Origin: Paraburkholderia phenazinium
GTDB lineage: Bacteria > Pseudomonadota > Gammaproteobacteria > Burkholderiales > Burkholderiaceae
Assembly: GCF_900141745.1 (NCBI RefSeq)
Contig: NZ_FSRM01000002.1
Location: 992,001-1,056,000, forward strand
Direction: 5' to 3'
Length of the DNA: 64,000 nt
A program made the translations under genes and the position numbers. Below the pieces are notes generated by a model. The model saw only the letters and a program-made list of their open reading frames with translations. It was not told where the DNA came from and ran no database searches. Below, in pieces: positions 43,066 through 50,818 of this stretch (the stretch's first letter is position 1; each line of letters begins with the position of its first letter).

Positions 43066-43123
43066 CTTGTCTACCTCGTAGCCAGTGCGATACAGCAAGT
43101 TTAGCTAGCCGTTTTGTCTCCAG

Positions 43124-43777
43124 TTATCTTTCGCGCTTCCTTCGATATATCATCATCGCGCCCACGCCTAATACGACAATAACGAACAGAAGGCCAGGAA
43201 CGATGAAGAACGGACTGGACGAATTCCCGGTTGCCGTAACGGTGTTCGCGGATGCCGCACTGACCTCAGCCGGGGCGGACGCAGCCGCCGGAACCGACTG
43301 CGGCAGCGCCACGCCATAAGCGCTTCCCTGGCGTGAGACGGGGACACTCGACGCTTGCTGGCTTGCCGCAGAGGCGACTTGAGCGGCGACCTGAGAGGCG
43401 GGCAACGCACCTGAGGCAGGCCCAAGCGCTTCCGATGCGGTCATGACAGGCGCCGCGACGATATTCGCGGGACTCTTGTCGACGGTGCTGTTCGCTTCAG
43501 CGAAAACGCCATCAATGCAGTGCACGTCAGTGCAGGCGTCGCGCTTTTGTTTCCAGGCGGCAACATCGCTCGGCGTCAGCTTTCCCTCTTGCAGAAGCCT
43601 TTGCTGCTGCTCATAGACGTCATCGTACTCATGATTCAGAATCGCGTGGTCGCAAATGATCCGCTGGGCGGGCTGGCGCGTGCTCTCGCACTGGATGTCG
43701 GTGGCCCACGAGCTTGCGCTAAACAGCATGCAGGGAATCAGAACAGCGAGTTTGATGGTGCTTGCGGGTAACGGCAA
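43124..43777 (-). CDS. LprI-like domain protein with C-terminal membrane anchor
   Basis: 217 residues. A signal peptide ends near residue 25 (SASSWA), followed by a Cys-rich domain resembling lysozyme-inhibitor LprI (IQCESTRQPAQRIICDHAIL, CTDVHCIDGVF; four cysteines). Residues about 95-180 are a low-complexity Ala/Ser/Pro/Gln linker, and the end is a transmembrane helix with a basic tail (FFIVPGLLFVIVVLGVGAMMIYRRKRER). The domain would be held in the periplasm on a flexible stalk. A lysozyme-inhibition role is inference. Confidence 0.8.
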   Translation of the reverse strand: MPLPASTIKLAVLIPCMLFSASSWATDIQCESTRQPAQRIICDHAILNHEYDDVYEQQQRLLQEGKLTPSDVAAWKQKRDACTDVHCIDGVFAEANSTVDKSPANIVAAPVMTASEALGPASGALPASQVAAQVASAASQQASSVPVSRQGSAYGVALPQSVPAAASAPAEVSAASANTVTATGNSSSPFFIVPGLLFVIVVLGVGAMMIYRRKRER

Positions 43778-43898
43778 TTCAGCCCCTCCGAATGCGTGAT
43801 GGGTTGATGATACTCTGGACTTCGCCGCTTATTGATTGGCGCCTCAGCGTTCGCGCCAAGGCTGACTTGCGCTAGTCGGAAAATAAGGCGTCCGCACC

Positions 43899-44072
43899 TC
43901 AGACGTCGTTTGGCGTCACGGACGGTGGCTCGTCCTGTGCCTTGTCCTCACCGGCCAGTTGCCTCTGCGCTTTTAGCCAGTACTCGTCAGACTTGCCTTC
44001 CGGACTGCCGTCTTTCTCCCAGAGGTAAAAGGCAAGCGTTCTGATCTGCTCTTCGGTAACGGGGAAGTCCAT
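43899..44072 (-). CDS. DUF2934 microprotein (57 residues)
   Basis: Reading the minus strand from the ATG at 44070-44072 to the stop at 43899-43901 gives 57 residues. The N-terminal two thirds (EEQIRTLAFYLWEKDGSPEG, then SDEYWLKAQRQLAGE) match the DUF2934 pattern of a short helical protein with WEK-G-PEG and WL-A---L. GGAGG six nt upstream of the ATG supports translation. DUF2934 proteins are common in proteobacteria and have no known function. Confidence 0.85.
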   Translation of the reverse strand: MDFPVTEEQIRTLAFYLWEKDGSPEGKSDEYWLKAQRQLAGEDKAQDEPPSVTPNDV

Positions 44073-44103
44073 TTAAGCCTCCGGCACTTGATACGGTTGG
44101 ATT

Positions 44104-44176
44104 GATTTCCGCGCTGTTATTGCTGCACGGCGTCGGTGTCAGTCCGTAGCAAACGCTGTGCCGCAGCGCGGAAATC
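44104..44176. ncRNA. Long imperfect hairpin, candidate structured RNA or repeat element
   Basis: GATTTCCGCGCTG (44104-44116) and CAGCGCGGAAATC (44164-44176) are perfect 13-bp inverted arms. Inside them GCACGGCGT (44125-44133) can pair with ACGCTGTGC (44153-44161) with one G-U pair, or alternatively TTGCT/AGCAA and ACGG/CCGT can pair. The element is intergenic between the DUF2934 gene and the rhomboid gene. Transcription is not shown, so it may also be a DNA repeat of REP type. Confidence 0.45.
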
Positions 44177-44332
44177 GCCCCCGCCTATGCCTGGTTGGCG
44201 TGTCCTGCTGTGATGCCCACCTGTCCGGAATTGACTTTGCCGGGCAAATTGGATTCCGCTACTATGCATGTCAAAAGGGGCAGGCTCGCGACGCGACTAC
44301 CCCGCGATGGCACATTGGTAAAGTGACTCGTC

Positions 44333-44950
44333 ATGCCACAACCCTCGATACGGCTCGCACGCCCGACCTCCACCGCCGACTCGCTGTTTGCGCAGCTTAG
44401 GGCACGCATTTTCCTTCTCGGTGCCTTTGTCGGTTCGATGTGGGTGATCTTTTTTCTGTCGGCCGCGTTGCCGTTCCTGCAATTGAATCGACACGGAGTG
44501 GTGCCGCGTACGCTCAGCGGGCTGCAGGGCATCCTGTTCGCTCCGTGGTTGCATGCAAACGTGATGCATATCGTGTCGAACACGGGTCCACTGATCATCC
44601 TGGGCTGGCTATGCATGTGGCCGCGCATCGCGAACTTCTGGCAGGCGACAATCGGCGCAATGCTTGGCGCGGGCCTGTGCGCCTGGCTGCTTGGTGCGCC
44701 TTACACGGTGCACATCGGCGCTAGCGGTCTGGTGTTCGGCTACGCTGGCTATCTGGTTGCGCGGGCTCACTACACGCGGCAGATCCTCGCGATGCTGGTG
44801 GCGCTGTTCGTGGCAGGCAGCTACGGGCTGACTATGTTCTTGGGCGTGATGCCGGTTTACCCCGGCGTGTCGTGGCAAAGCCATCTTGGTGGCGCGCTCG
44901 GAGGAATTCTTGCTGCTCGCGCAGCGGCTCGCAGTTTGCGACGCTCGTGA
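44333..44950 (+). CDS. Rhomboid-family intramembrane serine protease
   Basis: 205 residues with six hydrophobic segments. The Ser-His dyad is S131 in GASG and H184 in WQSHLGGALGG. The HANVMHIVSN block (74-83) is the HxxxxHxxxN motif of TM2. It cleaves transmembrane substrates in the inner membrane. The GASG form fits active bacterial rhomboids. Substrate unknown. Confidence 0.92.
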   Translation: MPQPSIRLARPTSTADSLFAQLRARIFLLGAFVGSMWVIFFLSAALPFLQLNRHGVVPRTLSGLQGILFAPWLHANVMHIVSNTGPLIILGWLCMWPRIANFWQATIGAMLGAGLCAWLLGAPYTVHIGASGLVFGYAGYLVARAHYTRQILAMLVALFVAGSYGLTMFLGVMPVYPGVSWQSHLGGALGGILAARAAARSLRRS

Positions 44951-45016
44951 GCCTGGAGGTCTCGCCCGAACAACCCTCGGCGACGTGCCGGATTCAATCG
45001 ATCGGCGCAGAGCCGG

Positions 45017-45325
45017 TCACGATTTCCCTTTTAGGGTAAAGGGAGCTAGCAGCGACTGCACATCGACCTGTTGGCCCTGGAGCATGAGCAGTCTTGCGTG
45101 GAGCACCGTGTTTTCGAGGACCAGCTTGGCCGTGCTTAGCAGGTATAGCGCGTGAACGTCGGAGACCGACATGCCTGCTTCGACCAGATGGTGACGCTCG
45201 ACTAGCGAACTCATCACGAGACGTCTGAGTTCCTGCTCACCAAACGGGAGGTCCGCGTAATCGATGGGATCGTCAGCTTCCACTTCCCGCAGCATGTCAA
45301 CAAGCGTTTCTGTGCTCACTTCCAT
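45017..45325 (-). CDS. Small conserved hypothetical protein
   Basis: 102 residues, acidic N-terminus (MEVSTETLVDMLREVEADDPIDYADLPFGEQELRRLV), then a helical part rich in Leu and His (VERHHLVEAG, LYLLSTAKLVLENTVLHARLLML). No signal peptide. GGAG precedes the ATG at a proper distance. It looks like short cytosolic proteins common in Burkholderia, function unknown. Confidence 0.75.
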   Translation of the reverse strand: MEVSTETLVDMLREVEADDPIDYADLPFGEQELRRLVMSSLVERHHLVEAGMSVSDVHALYLLSTAKLVLENTVLHARLLMLQGQQVDVQSLLAPFTLKGKS

Positions 45326-45461
45326 GTCGGCTCCACGTAGTCGTGTCGATTGAGATCAGCTTAACCAAACTATAAGCTACGCGAAAGAGATTTTTGCGGG
45401 CATATTCGGCTTGAAGTCTTTTCGAGCGGACGTAGGGCATACGCAGCGACATCGACATCCC

Positions 45462-46166
45462 TCACGTCTCGAGATCCCCAAGACTAGCCGCCCTCAACCG
45501 GTCAAAATCAAGAATGGTGATCTCCCCGGATTTCAGACTCACTATCCGTTGACTCTCCAGATTCTTGAGCAACTGATTCGTGGTCTGCCGCGACAGCGAC
45601 ACCATTGAAGCGAGACTGTCTTGCGAGAGCCTTATCCTGTTCTGCGCCGCATTGAGACCGCCGTACCCGCCCGCAATTGACAGCAAGCGGTTCGCCACGC
45701 GCTGCGCCGCGGGTAGCAAGGTCATCGCTTCAGCGTTGTCGAACGAAAGCCGGAGTCTTTGAGCCATCAACAACGCAAAATCGCGCCAATAACGGGGCGC
45801 GGTGTCGAGCAGGTCTTTCAGCGCAGCCTCGGGCACGTGCAGCAGAAGCGTCCTGCTAACCGCGGTGGCGTTGTTCGGGCGTGGCAACCCATCGAACAGC
45901 GAGATTTCTCCCACCCACGCAGTCGGTCCTAATACCGCAAGCAACGCCTCCTTCCCGTCCACCCCGACTGTGCCGATAGCAAGCGCACCGCCGAGCACAG
46001 CATACAGACCGTAAGACTGTTCGCCACGCCGATACAGGACTTCACCCCTTTCCAGCGTCACCAGGCTGGCGTGGCTGACCAGATAGTCCCGCAACTCGAC
46101 CGACAGGCCGCGGAACCACGGCGTCGTTTCGAGTTGCGTCCGGTAGCGGTTCTGGCTGGATTCCAT
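45462..46166 (-). CDS. Crp/Fnr-family transcriptional regulator
   Basis: 234 residues. Cyclic-nucleotide-binding-like domain at about 20-135 (RGEVLYRRGEQSYGLYAVLGGALAIG, WVGEISLFDGLPRPNNATAVSRT), long dimer helix, and C-terminal HTH at about 165-215 (LSQDSLASMVSLSRQTTNQLLKNLESQRIV). No N-terminal Fe-S cysteines, so it is not an Fnr oxygen sensor. It is divergent from the class II aldolase gene with a 116-bp gap and likely controls it or itself. Confidence 0.93.
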   Translation of the reverse strand: MESSQNRYRTQLETTPWFRGLSVELRDYLVSHASLVTLERGEVLYRRGEQSYGLYAVLGGALAIGTVGVDGKEALLAVLGPTAWVGEISLFDGLPRPNNATAVSRTLLLHVPEAALKDLLDTAPRYWRDFALLMAQRLRLSFDNAEAMTLLPAAQRVANRLLSIAGGYGGLNAAQNRIRLSQDSLASMVSLSRQTTNQLLKNLESQRIVSLKSGEITILDFDRLRAASLGDLET

Positions 46167-46178
46167 TGGTGCGTCGAC

Positions 46179-46196
46179 CTGTCGTGTACCCGACAG
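46179..46196. promoter_or_regulatory. Inverted repeat upstream of the Crp/Fnr gene
   Basis: CTGTCG (46179-46184) and CGACAG (46191-46196) are perfect 6-bp arms with a 6-bp spacer, 12 bp from the Crp/Fnr start codon in the divergent region. The geometry fits a Crp/Fnr-type dimer site, though the arms differ from the TGTGA or TTGAT consensus. Autoregulation is an inference. Confidence 0.4.
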
Positions 46197-46282
46197 ATTT
46201 TAGGCCGGTTCGCGAACATCATGGGGACTCGCCGTTGTCCTGGGTTATCCCATGCTTGAATCATCGAATAAGGAGTGTCGAC

Positions 46283-47047
46283 GTGGCCTCATCTAATCTC
46301 AGTCTGAAGAACGAAGTTTCATCTGCCGAATGGGAAGCGCGAGTCAATCTAGCGGCGGCGTATCGCCTCGTTGCGCTGTTCGGGTGGGACGACCTGGTGT
46401 TTACGCACATCTCGGCGCGCGTGCCCGGCCCCGAACACCATTTCCTGATCAACCCGTATGGCCTGATGTTCGACGAAATCACCGCGTCGTCGCTGGTCAA
46501 GGTGGACCTCAACGGCCGCAAGGTTGTCGAATCGCCTTATGACGTCAACCCGGCTGGCTTTACGATCCATAGCGCTGTGCACGCGGCCCGCGAAGATGCG
46601 CTGTGCGTGATGCACACGCACTCGGTCAACGGCGTTGCAGTGTCGGCGCAGGAAGCGGGCTTGTTGCCGCTCTCCCAGCAATCGCTTGGGGTGCTGGCAT
46701 CGCTCGGCTACCATGACTACGAGGGCATCGCACTTAACGAAGCCGAGAAACCGCGTCTCGTTCGGGACCTCGGAAGCAACACGTATCTGATGCTGCGCAA
46801 CCACGGCCTGCTGACGGTTGGCGCTTCGCCGGCAGACGCCTTCGTCGCCATGTATTTCTTTGAGGCGTCCTGCATGATTCAGGTACGTGCTCAGTCGGGT
46901 GGCGCAAAGCTGACTCCGATCCCCCAGTCGATTCTCGCCGGCATCAAGGAACAGATCCGTGCGGTAACAAGCGGCACGCCAGGAGCGCTGGCATGGCCAG
47001 GCCTGCTGCGCCGGCTTGACCGTCGCAGTCCCGGATACGCTGACTAA
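46283..47047 (+). CDS. Class II aldolase/adducin family protein
   Basis: 254 residues from the GTG at 46283 (AGGAG with a 7-nt spacer). The class II fold has FTHISARVPGPEHHFLINPYGLMFDE, the zinc ligands in HSAVHAAREDALCVMHTHS and LRNHGLLTVG. Relatives cleave fuculose/rhamnulose/ribulose phosphates or act as decarboxylases; many in this branch are of unknown substrate. Followed by a ketopantoate-reductase-like gene 14 bp downstream, so the two form a unit under the divergent Crp/Fnr protein. Confidence 0.9.
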   Translation: MASSNLSLKNEVSSAEWEARVNLAAAYRLVALFGWDDLVFTHISARVPGPEHHFLINPYGLMFDEITASSLVKVDLNGRKVVESPYDVNPAGFTIHSAVHAAREDALCVMHTHSVNGVAVSAQEAGLLPLSQQSLGVLASLGYHDYEGIALNEAEKPRLVRDLGSNTYLMLRNHGLLTVGASPADAFVAMYFFEASCMIQVRAQSGGAKLTPIPQSILAGIKEQIRAVTSGTPGALAWPGLLRRLDRRSPGYAD

Positions 47048-47061
47048 CCGTGAGAACCAGC

Positions 47062-48084
47062 ATGGCAAAGATCTTTATCTATGGCGCTGGCTCGATTGGC
47101 TGCTATGTCGGCGGACGACTTCTTGCCGCGGGCAGCGACGTCACTTTCATCGGACGTGCGCGCGTGGCCGACCAGTTGCGCGATCGAGGCATCACACTGT
47201 CGCGGCACGACGATAGCCGCTGGCATGCGCCACCGGAGCGGATCGACGTATCAACGGACGCGGCGAGCGCCGCCGCCGCCGATCTCGTGCTTGTCACCGT
47301 CAAATCTGCCGCGACGCCTACGGCCGCAGCAGAGCTGGCCGGTGTGCTCCGCCCCGGCACGATCGTTGTGAGCTTCCAGAACGGCGTTGGCAACGCGGAC
47401 GTGTTGCGTGCCGCGCTGCCACAGCACACGGTGCTGGAAGGGATGGTGCCATTCAATGTCGTCGAACGCGGCCCGGGTGCGTTTCATCAAGGCTCGGGCG
47501 GCGAACTGGAGATCCGGCATACGCCGGCCATGCAGCCGTTCGTCGAAGCATTCAGGAATGCAGGACTGCCGCTGATTCAGCACGACGATATGCGGCCCGT
47601 GCAATGGGCCAAGCTGTTGCTCAACCTCAACAACGCAATCAATGCGCTCGCGAACCGGCCTCTCAAGGAAGAGCTTTCGCAACGCGCGTACCGGGTTTGC
47701 CTCGCTATGGCGCAGGAAGAAGCGCTCGCGCTTCTGAAGCGGGCCGGCATACGGCCAGTCAAAGTGACGCCGCTTCCCGCCAACTGGATACCGCGCGCTC
47801 TTCGCTTGCCTGATGCGTTGTTCGAACGCGTCGGTCGCGCAATGCTGACGATCGATCCCCTCGCGCGTTCGTCCATGTCCGACGATTTGGAGGCAGGGCG
47901 CGCTACGGAAGTTGACTGGATCAACGGCGAAGTGATGCGCCTCGCGCAACGTCTGGGGCAAACGGCGCCGGTGAACGAACGACTCTGCCAGCTCGTGCAC
48001 GAAGCCGAGCGAGCCGACGCACGCCCTGCATGGTCAGGAAAAGCGCTGTTAGGCGAGTTGCGAACTGCGGCGAAAGCCGCTTAG
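47062..48084 (+). CDS. 2-dehydropantoate 2-reductase-family (PanE/ApbA) protein
   Basis: 340 residues from the ATG at 47062; a GTG at 47050 adds four. Rossmann motif GAGSIGCYVGG near the N-terminus, VTVKSAATP, FQNGVGNADVL and KLLLNLNNAINAL (catalytic Lys and Asn) are present. The family reduces ketopantoate to pantoate with NADPH, but paralogues beside aldolases often act on other 2-keto acids, so I do not assign panE. Its stop is 3 bp from the stop of the convergent DHA2 pump. Confidence 0.9.
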   Translation: MAKIFIYGAGSIGCYVGGRLLAAGSDVTFIGRARVADQLRDRGITLSRHDDSRWHAPPERIDVSTDAASAAAADLVLVTVKSAATPTAAAELAGVLRPGTIVVSFQNGVGNADVLRAALPQHTVLEGMVPFNVVERGPGAFHQGSGGELEIRHTPAMQPFVEAFRNAGLPLIQHDDMRPVQWAKLLLNLNNAINALANRPLKEELSQRAYRVCLAMAQEEALALLKRAGIRPVKVTPLPANWIPRALRLPDALFERVGRAMLTIDPLARSSMSDDLEAGRATEVDWINGEVMRLAQRLGQTAPVNERLCQLVHEAERADARPAWSGKALLGELRTAAKAA

Positions 48085-48087
48085 CCG

Positions 48088-49524
48088 TCAAGATTTGCCG
48101 ACGCTCCGTCGATGCCCGCTGACGTGTTCGCCCGCGTCGGGGGCTAACGTAAACACGTCGAATATCGCAATCACGCTTAACGCTGCCACCATCAGAAAGG
48201 CGATGCTGAAATCTGCCGGCACTAATGTTTGAGCGTCGTGGCCGTGCCACCACGAGGCGATTCGCAGCGCGATTGCGCCGGCTGCGACGCCCATCCCCAT
48301 TGTCATCTGACTCATCGTGCTCGACAAGGTCGAGGCGCCGCTCATCTGCGGTTTTGGAACGTCAGCGAAACCGAGCGTATTGATGGCGGTAAATTGCAAC
48401 GAACGTGCGACGCCGCTGACGAACAGTGCGCCGAGAATCCATCCATACCCCGTGGTCGGCCTTAGCAGGCTCATGCTTGCGAGTGTGACTGCGGCAAACG
48501 CGCCGTTGTAGACGAGCACGGTCCGGAAGCCGAAACGCTGCAGGATTTGCGTCGTAACGAGTTTCGTCGACAGATTGCCCGCAAACACAGCGAGCGTTAG
48601 CAAGCCCGACTGAAACGGGTTCATGCCAAAGCCAACCTGAAACATCAAGGGCAACAGAAACGGCACCGCGCCGATCGAGATCCGGAATAGCGAACCGCCG
48701 GAGATCGCCACCACGAACGTCTTGATCCGGAACGCGGACACATCGATCATCGGATGCGCGGTGCGGCGAAGATGGAACCAGGCTACCGCGCAGGCCACGA
48801 AGCCGACCACGAGAAACACCAGCGACGAGTGCCAGGACGTGTCGGCGCGGCCGATTGCCTCCATCGCATACATGACCGAGGTGCCCGCAACGCCGGTCAG
48901 CACAAAGCCCAGTAAGTCGAAAGGGCGGGAAGCCGTGTCGCGCTCCGCGCTGAGGAAACGCCAGGCCAGCGCCATCCCTATCAAGCCCAGCGGCAGGTTC
49001 AGATAGAAAATCCAGCGCCACGTGAAGTATGTCGTGATGAATCCACCGAGCGGTGGCCCGAGGACCGGCGCGACCAGCCCCGGCCATGTGATCACCGAGA
49101 TCGCGCGCACCAGCTGTTCCTTGGGCGTGACGCGCAGCACAGCGAGACGTCCGACTGGCACCATCATTGCGCCGCCTATGCCCTGCAAGATGCGTGCGCC
49201 AGTGAATTCGACGAGATTGCCGGTCAGGCCGCAGAGTATCGATGCACCGGTGAAGATCGCGAGGGCCGCGGTGAAAACGTTGCGAACGCCGACGCGATCG
49301 GCAATCCATCCACTGATCGGAATAAATACGGCAAGCGTCAGCAGATAAGACGTGATACCGATACTTAGTTCTACTGGCCTGATATGAAACGATTGCGCCA
49401 TCTGCGGCAATGCCGTGGCAATAATCGAACCGTCGAGGTTTTCCATGAAGAACGCGGCAGCGACCAGTGACGTGACCAAAGTAGTACTACCGTGGCGCAC
49501 GGAACCTGATGACGAAGTCGACAT
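48088..49524 (-). CDS. DHA2-family MFS drug efflux pump
   Basis: 478 residues from the ATG at 49522-49524 (AGGAG about 10 nt upstream; an ATG 33 bp further up lacks one). About 14 hydrophobic segments, with LDGSIIATALPQMAQSF (motif D1) and GARILQGIGGAMMVPVGR (motif C-like) of the EmrB/QacA group. Family members export drugs or organic compounds by proton antiport. No efflux partner genes (EmrA/TolC) are adjacent, so it acts alone. Confidence 0.92.
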   Translation of the reverse strand: MSTSSSGSVRHGSTTLVTSLVAAAFFMENLDGSIIATALPQMAQSFHIRPVELSIGITSYLLTLAVFIPISGWIADRVGVRNVFTAALAIFTGASILCGLTGNLVEFTGARILQGIGGAMMVPVGRLAVLRVTPKEQLVRAISVITWPGLVAPVLGPPLGGFITTYFTWRWIFYLNLPLGLIGMALAWRFLSAERDTASRPFDLLGFVLTGVAGTSVMYAMEAIGRADTSWHSSLVFLVVGFVACAVAWFHLRRTAHPMIDVSAFRIKTFVVAISGGSLFRISIGAVPFLLPLMFQVGFGMNPFQSGLLTLAVFAGNLSTKLVTTQILQRFGFRTVLVYNGAFAAVTLASMSLLRPTTGYGWILGALFVSGVARSLQFTAINTLGFADVPKPQMSGASTLSSTMSQMTMGMGVAAGAIALRIASWWHGHDAQTLVPADFSIAFLMVAALSVIAIFDVFTLAPDAGEHVSGHRRSVGKS

Positions 49525-49603
49525 CGGCCAACACTCCTGAATGGCGAACTGAAGCAATGAAGAAGGTATGAAACAGGACGGTGCTGCTATGGGGCCGACG
49601 GCG

Positions 49604-50677
49604 TCAGGTGCTATCCCGCTCGATCAGATTAAACCCGACGTCGACCATCTGCTCGGAGTCCGGACCGTTTTCAATCCGGTTGACGAGCATGGTCGCCGCG
49701 AGCGAGCCGATTCGCGTGCCATCGATTCTCATGGTCGACAAAGGCGGCGTGGTGTCCCTGGCAAAATTCTGGTCACCGTAGCCAATCACACGCAGCCGTC
49801 CAGGCACTGCAATACCCTGGCTCTCGGCTTCCATCAATACGCCCAACGCAAGGCTATCCGCGCCGCAGAAAACGGCGTCGATATCGGCATCTTTCTCAAG
49901 CAAGTCCTTCAACGCCCGCCGCCCGTCGCCGAGATTTGCCGGTGACTCGATCGTCACCACGGGGATGGCGGGGCTCGTCTTGGCGCCACCGAACGCTTCA
50001 AGGAACGCCTTGGTGCGAGCCTGCGCGCGCCGGTCACTGGGTGTGAAGACAGCGGGGCGCCGCGCGCCACGCTTCTTCAGGAATTTTGCCGCGGCTTTGC
50101 CAACCTGCTCATGCGAGAAGCCGACCAGCATGTCGATCGGCTCGCTCGTCAGATCCCAGGTCTCGACAACCGGGATGCCGCTCGCATGCAGTTTTTGCCG
50201 CGCACTCTGGGAGTGAACGACGCCGGTCAGCACGATGCCGGCCGGCCGGCGGCCAATCACTGCATCGAGTAGCGCGTCCTCGCGCGACTCGTCGTAACCG
50301 CTTTGCCCGATCAGCAACTGATAGCCCGACGCGGCAAGCTCGCTTGTGAGGGCCTCGACGGTCTCCTGAAACACGCTACCACCCATCGCGGGGATCAGTG
50401 CGACGATGAGATCGCTGCGTGTCGATGCCAGCGATCCTGCGATGAGATCAGGGGTGTAGCCGGTTTGCCGGACCGCCTCGCGGATGCGTTCCAGCGTATC
50501 GACCGAGACCAGTTCCGGCGTATTCAGTGCGCGTGAGACGGTCACCTTGGTCACGCCAACGAGCGCTGCAAGATCGCTGAGCGTGACGCGCCCGGAGTTC
50601 TTGCGGGCGCGCCGCGAGGCGCTTCGTTCGACAGGGGCAAGCAGGGAAGTAGGCGTTTTGCTCACGTCGTTGATCAC
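49604..50677 (-). CDS. LacI-family (GntR-like) transcriptional repressor
   Basis: 357 residues. HTH at about 31-55 (VTLSDLAALVGVTKVTVSRALNTP), hinge helix (YTPDLIAGSLAS) and a periplasmic-binding-like effector domain (about 88-350). The N-terminal 30 residues are an Arg-rich extension. The operator in front of the divergent dehydratase gene matches the gluconate repressor site of E. coli (GntR/IdnR), so this protein probably responds to a sugar acid and represses the operon at 50819. The effector is not known. Confidence 0.93.
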   Translation of the reverse strand: MINDVSKTPTSLLAPVERSASRRARKNSGRVTLSDLAALVGVTKVTVSRALNTPELVSVDTLERIREAVRQTGYTPDLIAGSLASTRSDLIVALIPAMGGSVFQETVEALTSELAASGYQLLIGQSGYDESREDALLDAVIGRRPAGIVLTGVVHSQSARQKLHASGIPVVETWDLTSEPIDMLVGFSHEQVGKAAAKFLKKRGARRPAVFTPSDRRAQARTKAFLEAFGGAKTSPAIPVVTIESPANLGDGRRALKDLLEKDADIDAVFCGADSLALGVLMEAESQGIAVPGRLRVIGYGDQNFARDTTPPLSTMRIDGTRIGSLAATMLVNRIENGPDSEQMVDVGFNLIERDST

Positions 50678-50733
50678 TCGGGCCCGAAAAAAGTTGCTGG
50701 TAATTGTCTCAAAAGCATACTACCATGCGCCCT

Positions 50734-50762
50734 ATGTTACCGGTTACATAAACCGGTAACAT
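50734..50762. promoter_or_regulatory. GntR/IdnR-type operator
   Basis: ATGTTACCGGTT (50734-50745) and AACCGGTAACAT (50751-50762) are perfect 12-bp inverted arms around a 5-bp centre. The left 16-mer ATGTTACCGGTTACAT differs at one position from the E. coli GntR operator consensus ATGTTACCGGTAACAT, and the right half is exact. The site lies 56 bp from both the LacI-family start and the dehydratase start. Confidence 0.85.
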
Positions 50763-50818
50763 TTGTCCGAAGATAAGCGGAACAGGTGCCGCAGGACTTG
50801 CAGAGACAGGAGACGTGT

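Noticed and set aside
45040..45060. TCCCTTTT/TAAAGGGA imperfect hairpin near the end of the small gene at 45017
   Set aside because: It has a mismatch and lies within the coding sequence, so a terminator call is weak.
47062..48084. panE assignment for the ketopantoate-reductase-like gene
   Set aside because: Its context is a class II aldolase under a Crp/Fnr protein, not pantothenate genes, and paralogues with other substrates are common.
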